Positions 31,426 through 43,300 of a stretch of 64,000 bases of DNA are shown here, one piece after another. The stretch spans positions 6,229,501 through 6,293,500 of the forward strand of contig CM076949.1 in NCBI GenBank assembly GCA_039566865.1, written 5' to 3'. The notes under the pieces are model-generated. The model ran no database searches. It was not told the DNA's origin and saw only the letters and a list, made by a program, of their open reading frames with translations. This DNA is from Aurelia coerulea (taxonomy: Eukaryota > Cnidaria > Scyphozoa > Semaeostomeae > Ulmaridae). Positions within the stretch are counted from its first letter, which is position 1, and every line of letters starts with the position of its first letter. The position numbers were made by a program, and so were the translations under genes.

Positions 31426-34400
31426 AGGGTGGTAAAGGGTATTTCGTGAAACGTGATCGGCCATATTTTCTCCTCGTGAAACGTGAAAAGCCATTTAGTC
31501 CGGTGGCTGGAGGGGGGGGCATCACCACCCGAGCGGAGAATTTACCAGACCTATCTTATCTAGACCAGTTTTTTGCGTAGATTTCGATTCTGGGAGGTGA
31601 TCAGCCATTTGAGGGGGCTTTTTCGAGATATAGGGGGTCATAGGTTAAAAAATGAGGGAAATCATAATTCTTTGGTTCTCAATGAAAATATTGTTATAGC
31701 TCGGTTACACATGGATACCTGGCATCGGATATATCTCTGTAAATGTATTTGGTCATTAAGGGCATGTTCCTGCTTTGAGGGGGGCGCGTTGCGCGCGTTT
31801 GGGGCTGAAAAACATTTTATAGGCAGAATCATCCTACTTGTTTAGACTTAGCCAGCACAGCCGAGCATTGTTCTATTATAATGATCTCAATCAACGCTAT
31901 TTACTTGGAAAGTTTGGCTTGGCTTGACCCCCAGTATTGTATGATCTACCAAATTGCAGTTGAAGACAACATAAGCTTCATTATTCCATCATCAACACGA
32001 AAGGCCACAACTTACAACTACGGTGGGGCAGGAGTCCTCTGCCTTGCCTCTTCTCGATAAGCAAACAGAATTACGCAAGGTACGATAGCTTCTTCAACTG
32101 AAACTCAATGAAACTCATCCTGGAGCTACATAAAGAAAAAATAGCTAACAAATGGATTCTCCGTTTGCAGCAATGGGCACAACATTGGCCAGTCAATTCA
32201 TGTAGCTGGTGAGCAAACGTACATGCGAAGCTCCTACACAGCGGTCTTAATTTTTGTTGAGATGAATGTTTTTTATGTGAATGTGTTTTACTGGGGGAAG
32301 CAACTTATTTGTGTTTTAATCCAGTATTTGATGATGGCTATAACTCGGTATATCTATATCAGGAGGATCTTGACCTTTATTTCTGAAGTATAAACAAACC
32401 AGTACAGAAAAAAGTATGACGATTAAAGTTTGATGAGCTATAGCAAGAAAAACATCTTTTTTCATTGCCTAAATTCAGGCATATTCCAAAAAAAGGAGAA
32501 GCCAAAGTTTCGATACTAATGGCAACAACACTGTCAATATAGCGAGATTAATTACTCATTTCTTCATTCCGTTTATCAAAAATTAAGTAACTCATCTTCT
32601 GCATGCATGTGGAATAAAAGCTTTACTCATCAGGAAAGTCCCCATGTTAAAATGGTTTTGAATAGACTATAAAAAGCGAGATTGTTTGATTCACTGATGT
32701 CCCTTGCAGAAATTGACAAAATGGCTACTCCAAGGAAATGCTTAGGAGCAAGAGAGATGAAAAAGTACGAAGAGCGAGTTATGAAGTAGTTGAGGCTATC
32801 TCACCAATCCATTTCACAATGCACTGGAAAAGCAGAATTTGTTCACTCGTTTTTCTGAAAGACCGCACGCTCAAAACCGAAGTTACAGAGCGACTGACGA
32901 GACTATCCCTTTCAATCAGTCGTGCTATGCTCATTATTGTATCGTCACCATCCAATCAACTATAAATGTCCCAAATACATTAGAACTAGCAGTCAAACTG
33001 CTTGCTTTTGCAGTCAGATTTCTTTTGGATAGTGGTGCCTCGCGAGTCGCTCTGAAACTTCGGTTTTGAGCGTGCAGTCTTTCAGAAAAGAGATTGAACA
33101 ATTTCTGATTGTCCAGTGCATTGTGAAATGGAATGATGAGATCCTCCTTCAGAGCCTCAACAACTTCATCATTCGCTCTTCAGACTTTTTCATCTCTCTT
33201 GCTCCTAAGAATTTCCTTGGAGTATTAGCCTTTTTGTCAATTTCTGCAAGGGACAGCAGTGAATCAAACAATCTCGCTTGTTATAGTCTATTTAAAACCC
33301 TTTTAACATGGGAACTATCCTGATGAGTAAAGTATTTCATCCTACATGCATGCAGAAGATGAGTTACTGAATTTTTGATGAACGAAATGAAAAAATGACT
33401 TATTAATTTCGCTATATTGACAGTGTTGTTTGGCTTTCCCCTTTTTGGAATATGCCTGAATCCAAAAACTTTATTTTCTATTTTAAGACTGTCAGATCAT
33501 ATTTAGTTGCTATAGCTCATCAAACTTTAATCGTCATACTTTTTTCTGTACTGGTTTGTTTATACTTCAGAAATAAAGGTCAAGATCCTCCTGATATAGA
33601 TATACCGAGTTATAGCCATCATCAAATACTGGATTAAAACAAAAATAAGTTGCTTCCCCCAGTAAAACACATTCACATAAAAACATACATCTCAACAAAA
33701 ATTAAGACCGCTGTGTAGGAACTTCGCATGTACGTTTGCTCACCAGCTACATGAATTGACTGGCTAATGTTGTGCCCATTGCTGCAAACGGAGAATCCAT
33801 TTGATAGCAATGTTTTCTTTATGTAGCTCCAGGATGAGTTTCATTGAGATGTCACAATTTTCAGTAGAAAAAGCTACCGTACCTTGCGTAATTCTGTTTG
33901 CTTATCGAGAAGGGGCAAGGCAGAGGACTCCTGCACCACCGTAGTTGTAAATTGTGGCCTTTCGTGTTGATGATGGAATAATGAAGCTTATGTTGTCTTC
34001 AACTGCAATTTGGTAGATCATACAATACTGGGGGTCAAGCCAAGCCAAACTTTCCAAGTAAATAGCGTTGATTGAGATCATTATAATAGAACAATGCTCG
34101 GCTGTGCTGGCTAAGTCTAAACAAGTAGGATGATTCTGCCTATAAAATGTTTTTCAGCCCCAAACGCGCCCAACGCGCCCCCCTCAAAGCAGGAACATGC
34201 CCTTAATGACCAAATACATTTACAGAGATATATCCGATGCCAGGTATCCATGTGTAACCGAGCTAAAACAATATTTTCATTGAGAACCAAAGAATTATGA
34301 TTTCCCTCATTTTTTAACCTATGACCCCCTATATCTCGAAAAAGCCCCCTCAAATGGCTGATCACCTCCCAGAATCGAAATCTACGCAAAAAACTGGTCT

Positions 34401-34572
34401 AGATAAGATAGGTCTGGTAAATTCTCCGCTCGGGTGGTGATGCCCCCCCTCCTGCCACCGCACTAATTATCTATTGACGTGAAACGTGAAAACGCTATAT
34501 TCTTTGACGTGAAACGCGAAATTCAACATTTCATTTCCGCGATTCGTGATCCTGACCCCTCCTTTGCCACCC
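31426..34572. mobile_element. Giant palindrome (3.1 kb), fold-back element
   Basis: Arms of about 1.4 kb (31508-32905 and 33040-34450) are nearly perfect inverted copies around a spacer of about 130 bp centred near 32975. Examples are CGCACGCTCAAAACCGAAGT at 32866 against ACTTCGGTTTTGAGCGTGC at 33058, and GAGAATTTACCAGACC at 31537 against its complement near 34415. The outer 80-130 bp are more diverged but keep GAGGGTGG..CCACCCTC ends and CGTGAAACGTGAAA words. A 90-codon frame occurs in both arms but has no recognisable protein. Confidence 0.88.
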
Positions 34573-34742
34573 TCTTATATTTGGTCCTCTATCATTGCAA
34601 GTCTAGTGAGGAGGCCTAGCCACCAAGCAAAACAACCAATCAGAAAGAAGAATGAAGAAAAATGAACAATCCAATAGATGGAATTGAAAACGGTGTTATG
34701 CGATGATACAAAAGTTGCAAGGTTACAGTATTTTCTTGTTAC

Positions 34743-35257
34743 TTAAAGGTGGTGTGAAGCGAAAATTTTTATTGATGCAAATGAATAGCACAGTTGAATG
34801 ATAAAGAATGTCGTTTAAATTTTTTTGATACCTTCTTTCATTTTTGAGTTATCCACTGTTTTGTACGATTGGCTGATGACGTCATTTTGTTTGCAAAATG
34901 TAAAGAAAGTATACAAGGTTGGCCATGTTTCCAAAGAGAAATCTAATTAAAAAACTTTGCCCAATCAACATGCCTTTCTAAACATCATATTAAGTCATGA
35001 GGCACTTTATATAACATCTATTCAGCTGAGCAGAAATATTTCTTACAACTGTAACCTTTCAAAGATCAGATACAGCTATATTTCCATATGTTATCCTAGT
35101 AATTTGCAAACAAAATGACGTCATCAGCTGCAACTTAATATCAGTGGATATCTTGAAAACGAAATGAGATATCAAAGAAATTTAAACAGGATTCTTTAGC
35201 ATTCGACTGGGCCGTCCATTTGCATTAATAAAAATTTTCGCTTCAGGTCACCTTTAA
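34743..35257. mobile_element. TIR element (515 bp)
   Basis: TTAAAGGTGGTGTGAAGCG and GCTTCAGGTCACCTTTAA are inverted ends, with longer mirrored ATTTTTATTGATGCAAATG. TGACGTCATTTTG blocks recur inside in mirror orientation. Non-coding; between MVP and the carbonic anhydrase gene. Confidence 0.7.
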
Positions 35258-35399
35258 AGAACGCCAGTCAACCAGCATCCTTTGCGGTCGCGCTTTGCTG
35301 AGCACTGCTATGTACGATGTCATATGAAAATGGCTGCCGCAGTCGAACGGCAAAATGCGACGCACGCGAAGGATGCTGGTTGACCGGCGTTCTTTAAAC
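35253..35399. mobile_element. TIR MITE (147 bp)
   Basis: TTTAAAGAACGCCAGTCAAC and GTTGACCGGCGTTCTTTAAA are inverted ends, continuing into CAGCATCCTT. It abuts the previous element, sharing its terminal TTTAA. Confidence 0.7.
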
Positions 35400-35839
35400 A
35401 GCCCTACAAGGCCTCAATGACACACTCCAAAAACCGAAATTCGGCTGTAAAATTATTCTATGCGTGAAATATTTTCATGACATTGCTTTGCAGTTGCTTC
35501 TGAAACTCAATGCAAAATTCTCATCAAATGAAAATGTTTCAACCAAAACCTTACCAAGTCTAGTTCCATTCAATCCACAATTTATTTTACTCCGAATTTC
35601 ATGCTTCAATGGTAATAGACACATTAAGCTAACGCTATTCGCACACATTTCAGATCACGTGATTGTACCCTAGGGGAAACTTGCTTTTCTTACATAAAGT
35701 TCAGAACTTCGTATCATGAAGAGCGAGATGCGAGTAGCTGTATCAACACATAAAGAGATCATTTCCCAAGTGAATGGTCACTTGACCTGAAATGGGTATA
35801 TACAACGTTAGCAGAATTTGTCTGTTACTTTAATGGAGC

Positions 35840-36053
35840 TTAAAGGCAATCTGTCACGCATCTGATTGGCTGCAGTCAATCCAATGCTCAACACAACGGT
35901 TTCATTGTTAATCTGTGTATTTGAAAGAAAGGAGGCCTGATCAATCTCACTTTCTACGGTCGTAGAGAGTCACCAGGACCAGTAGCCATTCAATTCTCCT
36001 GTTCTTTTTGCTGTCCGTATCATCCAATCAAATGCTTGACAGACTGCCTTTAA
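35840..36053. mobile_element. TIR MITE (214 bp)
   Basis: TTAAAGGCAATCTGTCA and TGACAGACTGCCTTTAA are inverted ends, followed inward by CTGATTGG / CCAATCA. Confidence 0.65.
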
Positions 36054-36589
36054 TGAAGCCTTGCAGAACGATTACAAAACATGGGCAGATTGTGTAGCAA
36101 TATCATATAAAATGCTGTTGATTGACACGCAAGTATGAAGCAATTGCAAACGCTATGTATTGTTACGGCAGATTAGCCAAGTTGCTAGTGTAAATAAGCA
36201 ACAAAGGATGCCTTGAAACCAGGATGGCTAACTGACCCGTCCTGCATGCGAATGAAGGTTAGAAAGGACATGACCATGTACCAAAAGAAGAAGGATATTT
36301 CCAACAACCTGCTGTCGGAATTTTATTCATCTAGCTGAACAAGAGCATAGGCTTCAAATCTTTAAAAACGGTAGTGCATATCACTATTCTGTATTGAATG
36401 GCTGCATTGTCAGGAACTTAAGGTAATCTACAGTAATTCTACAATCAACGCTGTTGATATCTTGGCTAAAGATTGTCCAAATGGATCAGTTGTTCTCAGC
36501 CGAAATTTACCAAAAGTAAATTTGATCTGCAATTCAAGTATTCAGATATTGTCATTTTGGAAATCAGCTTTTACCACGCGTTTTAATTG

Positions 36590-36932
36590 TGGCGAATATC
36601 GGCTAAAAGATTCAATATTTCCAAGGGCACCAACTTTGTATGAATTGTATTTATTCGTAGTCCTGTTTTTGTGACATTGTTCACAGAGCAATTGCCGTCC
36701 TATACTTACGGTGATTTTCATATCCTAACGTTTTGCCAGTGTCGACCAATCAAAAATCATGCTGCCTGGTTCCCTGTGGTCATCTCTTACGAAAGTTGAT
36801 ATGGTATTACATCAACACCGGAATTTAAAATAACGAAATCATTGTTCCGTCAGCTTCACAGAGCAGCTATTGCTCTGTGCACCATGTCACAAAAACAGGA
36901 CTGCAAATAAACACAATCTATGCAAGGTAGGC
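36590..36932. repeat. Divergent copy of the 39.25-kb / 44.4-kb repeat
   Basis: Shares GACCAATCAAA.ATCATGCTG, GTTCCCTGTGGTC and TTACATCAACACCGGAATTT with 39400-39500 and 44510-44600, and ends with CAAGGTAGGCGTCCTTG. It adjoins the 3' flank of the carbonic anhydrase gene. The stretch 36054-36589 shows nothing recognisable. Confidence 0.6.
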
Positions 36933-37126
36933 GTCCTTGATTTTACTGGATATTTGCTCGAAACGTTCGGTTGCTACATACGGAGAATTGCTCCACAGTC
37001 TGCCCTTGTTGATCTGTGCTTGTATAGAAATAATAAGATGCAAAATTAGATCAAAATAAAGCACTCTTACTAATTAAAAGGCATGTCTAAATGGTTACAC
37101 ACAGTTAAACTCATTCATCCATCGGT

Positions 37127-37333
37127 TCATAGCTTCGTAAAGCCAACATAGACGATGAATGACATCACCATAGCGACAATGGAAACGCGAGTAGATTCAG
37201 GAGACCCTGATTTAAAAGAACGGTAAATAGATCGGCCATTTCTGTTCTGAATCGGGCGGTAGTTGTTGCTTAGATACTCAGCTGTTACGTTTGTGACTGT
37301 TTCAGTATGTAGGAGTTTTCTAAAGTCTTCCAT
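37127..37333 (-). CDS. Carbonic anhydrase terminal exon
   Basis: Residues 234-301 and TGA: MEDFRKLLHTE, LSNNYRPIQNRNGRSIYRSF, then KSGSPESTR and a hydrophobic end ...MVMSFIVYVGFTKL. The last part fits a GPI-attachment signal. The acceptor CTCTTTCAG precedes 37333. Confidence 0.95.
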   Translation of the reverse strand: MEDFRKLLHTETVTNVTAEYLSNNYRPIQNRNGRSIYRSFKSGSPESTRVSIVAMVMSFIVYVGFTKL

Positions 37334-40300
37334 CTGAAAGAGAAAATGTCGATAGAAATATCAAATTTGGCACGCAGGCTGTACTTCTTAAAAAAGGCGT
37401 TGTACAATTTTATCAACTCTTTCTTTGAAATGAATGGCTTGAAAGGAACTCAGGGTACTTTTCTGTGAAACTGTTTGATGTCTTGATCGTTTTTCAAATG
37501 GTGACGGTTTTCATTTTTTCCAAAAAGAATTAAAATTAAGCTTTGAAAAACACTCAAATCATCATAGCTTCAAAGGTACGACAAAAATGATCCAGTCTTC
37601 AAGAAACCTTAGTTTACCACCGTCTACGATATGGTGCAAGTAGAAATCTGTCGCTCTTGCATGAGCGATAGGACACCAAGTGTGTGAAAGTTTTATTGGT
37701 AGCAAGCCACCTTAACCAATTGTTTTTGTGTGTTTTTACCTAATTTTTACTTGGTAGTGAGCCACCTTATCTCTGTTTCTTCATTTTTGAAATTTTCGGT
37801 AGTGAGCCACTTTAAGTGCAGATTTTCACCTGTGGATCCACCTATAAGATGGCTCACTACCAAGTAAAAATTAGGTAAAAACACACAAAAACAATTGGTT
37901 AAGGTGGCTCGCTACCAATAAAACTTTCACACACTTGGTGTCCTATCGCTCATGGCTCTTGCCGGTTAGCCAGACCCAATTTCAAAGGAAATAGTGGTCT
38001 GTTCAATACAGCCATAAAGCTTGTTCAAACATGCACCCTGATTACTCTTTGTTCCGCCTTGCATAGAAATTTAATCTCTGACCTAAGGGTCTAATCAAGC
38101 AATTAATTAAGCTGTCTCCTTTGCTGCACTAAACTAGTTGGCTCTTTCATGATAATATTTTGGGCTGAGAGATAATTATGTACATAAATTTTCCACAAAA
38201 CTTGGAAAACAGCCCTCTTGAAAAAGAGGCTCTGAACACGACTTGAGTCAATATTCAACAGACCACTATTTCCTTTGGAATTGGGTCTGGTTAACAGGCT
38301 ATCATGGCTCTAGCAGTTAAAGATTTCGAAATTCGGTGACGTCACAAAGTTGAATATAAAAAATGCATTTTGAAAATATTAAAGACATCAAAATAGTTCA
38401 AGGTAGCATTATACAACAAAGTACCAAAAATTCACTGCAAGCCATCGTCAATCTGAAGAAAGAGGTAATATGATTTTACACCACTTTTCTTAATATTGGT
38501 GTATGATTTATCAAATTTAGGCGAAACATCGAAAAAATGTAGTCTTTTAGCATGATATATGATCCTCAGACTCTGAACTGATAATGGTCGATAAGTTGAG
38601 TGAACCGACTGTACGTTGGGCTAATGGTTACCTCCTCCCATTACATTGCACGTTATCGAAACTGAGCATTTTAGAATCTTATCAAACCAGGCCAACAAAG
38701 AACCGAAAAAACCAGGTTTTAATTGCTTGCCAGTTTTAATAAACTTGTTGATAATTGAAATGTATAGCTACATGTTTTTCACTCTCCAAATTTTATACAG
38801 TAGAAACTCAGGCATTTCAAAGAAAATGGAGAAAATTCTGGCGATTAGATTTAAATCAGCTAAAATCTTGCTACACCCTACCTTCGGTATCTACATACCT
38901 GAGCATGTGTGACTTTCATGTCTTCTGTAAATACAACCCATTGTACAGCTTCGTTACATTGTGGAGTAGTCAACGAGCCATTGTAATGGAAGAACTTGGT
39001 CTTGTCAACCATGAAAGCATCATTCAATGCGAATGCTGACATGTTCACTTTAGTTTCTGATGATGAATATGATACAGATTACCGGGTGCACCAAAAAGAA
39101 CTTAAAGGCAGGCAGATCATACATAAACCATTTTTTAATTCAGCGCTTCCTACCGCCCGTTGTACAAATCGCTCGTAACGAATGAAGTCGAAATGAACAG
39201 CAACATTACGAGCAACAGTAGTACCCTAGATTTGCCCCAAGTCTATTCAAGGGCGCCTACCTTGTAGGAAGTATGTTTATTCCCAGTACTGTATCCGTCA
39301 CCCAGTACACAGAGTGACCCAGTACACAGAGTAATTGGTGTCCTGTGACCCAGTCCTCTTAATCTAGGGTTTTCAAACTCTAACGTCTGTTAGTACTGGC
39401 CAATCAAAAGCAAGCTGTCTGGTTCCCTGTGGCCAACTCGTATAACAGTTGATCTCGTATTACATCAACACCGGAATTTGAAACCACAAAGTTATTCATA
39501 CGTCATCTTGACCTTGGCAGGATTGACTCTGTGTACTGGGTCACAGAACACCAATTACTCTGCGGTACTACCGGGTGCGCCAAAATAAACTGTGCACGTT
39601 TGGCAGGCCACAATAAATCGTACTCAGGTCCGATTTTGAATATTTATGACTTAATCGTTAGCAGAAAGCCTGAATTAGATACTGGGATTTTTGCAAATTT
39701 TTCCGTTTTCAATTTCTAGAGCTAGAAGTGAGTTTCCTAAAATTTTAGTTTTTGAAAACGACCAAAAAACGTCGATCAAATTCTAAAGATTTAACATGAA
39801 TGAACAAAGAGAAAACGTTTTCAGAGGGATTTGGGGGTACAGTACGAATTCTCGTACAGCAGATTACAATTGGTCGATTTCAAAATCCCAAATCACCACG
39901 AACAAGTTGTCTCTTTGCCCATTCATGTCGATTCTTTGGAAAACTTGATCGATGCTTTTTGATCGTTTTCAGTGTTTTTCGAAAACTAAAATTTTAGGAA
40001 ATTCGCTTTTAGCTCTAAAAACTGAAAATGAAAAAAATTGCAAAAAATTCAAGTATCTAATTCAGGCTTTCTGCTAACGATTAAGTCATAAATCTTCAAA
40101 ATCGGACCTGTGTACGATTTATTGTGGCCTGCCAAACGTGCATAGTTTATTTTGGCGCACCCGGTAGGAATAAATACAGTTCCTACAAGGTAGGCGCCCT
40201 TGGTCTATTTCGTCAACCATAGACAGATTTATTAAAATCGATGAAATAGACTTGGGTCAAGTTTAGTTGTTCCCAGAATATCGCATTTTTAGCCAAAATC

Positions 40301-43300
40301 TACATATTGCAATTTCGTCTGAAAGTTCGAAAATATAAGAGCTTTGTCAGGGAGAAAAGCAGTCAATTTAAACATGGTGTTGGGTTTAATTTGATAATCA
40401 CTTCTTGTGATTTCGTAGCATGCTTCAAAACCAGGTAGCTTGTGAAAGCAAACTCCCGCAACATGAAGATTTTGCAACGTGTCTAAAACGATTAATACAA
40501 CTGAAACTAAAACACCCCCGCCCGGCGAGAGGTCACATGTTCACCGGGGTCGTAGTGACCGAAAAATCTGCTCAAAGTTTCATCGGGGAGTTCCAGTTAT
40601 TATATGTAACGAGGACGGCATAATTATTGGCGGGGAACTGTTTCTACGTGGAAATGATTTTTCAAAATTCTCCCCGGGGCTCACCAATTTCCAGGCGAGG
40701 TTTTACTTGCGAGGCATGTTGTACCGAACGTCTTGTCCGGGGACCAATTTTGATCTAATTTTTTCACCGAGGAAATCACCGGGGTAGAATGTACCGGGGC
40801 ACTTAGACGGGGGTGTACTAAAGAAATTTCGATGATAATTGATATGATCTAAATTTTAATAAGTTCTAGAAAGGTTCCACTTTTTTGGATTATCCCGTGG
40901 TACAAACATACTGTAAAAACTATATTTAGCCCCCCTCTCTATTATGAGGCCCTTCTTCCTAAGACAAAATTTTGAATAAGCCCCCTCTCTAGTAAGTACC
41001 CCTCACTTTTATCAAATGCAAGAGGTCACCAAATATTGTCCATTTATCTACCGGGTGCCCCATAAAAAAGTACTCCTGTTTGAAAAATCACCAAAAATTG
41101 ATTATCAAGCCTTTGGTAAAATCTTTTTGATTTGTTTTGTCAAAGAACCAACAATATTCATAGATGATAAAATGTATGCTTTTGATACAGCAAGGTAGAG
41201 AAATTATACGCTGAAAAAACCTTATTTTGGGCTATAGTTTTGAAGCAAATACTCAGTCTTGTGCAAAAGTCAAAATGTTCAGATTTATTATCATTATTGA
41301 AGTCTCCAATTATAGTGGGCATTTCTTTCTGTAATTCATGACCAAACTAAAAGCTTTACATGCACAAAGAAATTGATCTGGCAATCACGAATGCTTTTTT
41401 GCAGTATGATTCAAAGCCAGGTAGCCCTAAAAAGAGCTAAATTTGCTAATTTTTAAACCAATTACAAGATCAGCTATATCTTCGAAAATAATTTGGTCCT
41501 TGATCTACTTCACAAAATAAACAAATTTATGATCGGCTGTGTAATCAAATTTTGGTGATTTTTCAAACGGGAGTACCTTTTTTGGGGACAACCGGTAGCT
41601 AAACAAGTTTGCATGTTAATATTATTCGGGATAAAACTGTGTCGAATTACTGTATTTGACTTGTAAAATTGTCTGTTTCTTCAGGAAAAACGGGATAAGA
41701 GAAGTAAAAGGTTTTTGTCATTCGACTTTATTAAAGAGCCCCCTCTCTTTTTTATATATATTCCAATAAAACGTTACAATATATATTACGAGCTACATTA
41801 CACTACTTACATAATTACTCTACAATATGAGCTACCCTACACTACTTACATAATTACCCTACAATACTACTACAACGATACCCCAAGGAGCAAAAAAGCA
41901 ATGTCTACCCCGAGGCAATTAACATATAGATATATAATATAAGTAAAAGAAGAAACTAATCAAAATATAAGACAAGAAAATCACATGACATGAACAAAAA
42001 GAACAATTAGACCTACATAAAATCTACTCATAAATCACTACTATTAAACGGGGCACAGTGGTGACATGTAATGAAGTTTGGAATTATCTTAAACAAATCG
42101 ACCAGTTTAATGGATATACTGCAAAGTTAATTGTAATATATATCATTGGAAAGTTCTTTATCACCATACAGCAAAAGCTCCGTAAGAACCTTATTTGAAG
42201 GATTAATGTATCCAAATGGTCTCAGTAGCGAAAAGACTCCAGCGAGAAGATCACGTCGTTCCTCATCAAAAGAAGGGCAATGCAACAAAAAGTGCTCAGT
42301 ATCCTCAACACCATTATTTGTCGGGCACATTGGATTTATTGTATCCTTAAAATTGCGCTTGAATTTGTGAAAGTTCAGTGTGCTTAGGCCAACCCTTAGT
42401 TGAGTAATATAGGATAATCCTTTAGGGTCATGAATACCAAAAACGGATTTTGCAGGAGGGCGTATTATGGATAGCAGCTTCGACTTAAAAACAGCAACAG
42501 TTGGTGCAGTTCTAATTTCTGGATCAAGTCTGTTCCATTCGGATAAGTCCCCTCTGAAGTCTCCGAAATCAAATATGCTCCCTATGGGCTTACCAGAAAT
42601 TATACAGTAAAATGGTCACTTACTTGCTAAAGTGATGTCTTTCATGTGTGCGGTAAGCTTACTAATGAATGTATTGTTCTTTCCAGTTTTGTCAACCTGC
42701 GGACATTGCAGTGATATGACTTACGATTTGTCTCAAGAGTCTCATACAGTATAACCCCGCAAACAAGGACATAAGAAAATAACTGATTTTTCGAAAAAAG
42801 GCAACCAAAGATAAGAAAAAAAAGCAGACTGCTTTCTTTCCATGTTCTCGTAAGATGATTTTATGCACTTTATCGAGAACAATCATCCTTAATAGCCTAA
42901 AAAGTTACGATTTCAGTCACACTGAAAACAGCCCAGTTATCAGTTTATGTCGTTTGCGTGTCTGGAATCTAGATATTTCTCGAAATATCTGATCACATTA
43001 ATTTGTAAAAGGTTATAGAAACTCTGTTTAGGTCCAATAACCTAAAAAATTAAGTTATACGTAAATTGCCCCGGCAGTTTGTGCTTTTTTATTTCTTTTG
43101 CCTACAACAAGTCACAATTTCCTCCAAAATTCAAAACGTAACCCCCTAAGTTTATCAAATGCATATTGTACAGCTTTGTACTCATCATTGTCATAAGGGC
43201 CTTTGAGATAAGAACCTTACCCTGAATGCAGGAAGAGCATCATGTTTATAAGAACATAGTCAGTCTGGTTTGTAGTAAAGTGTGTTCTCGTTTACGGGGT

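Noticed and set aside
31573..34389. Matching 90-codon frames in both arms of the 3.1-kb palindrome
   Set aside because: They match only because the arms are inverted copies. The first codon is TTG and no family motif is visible.
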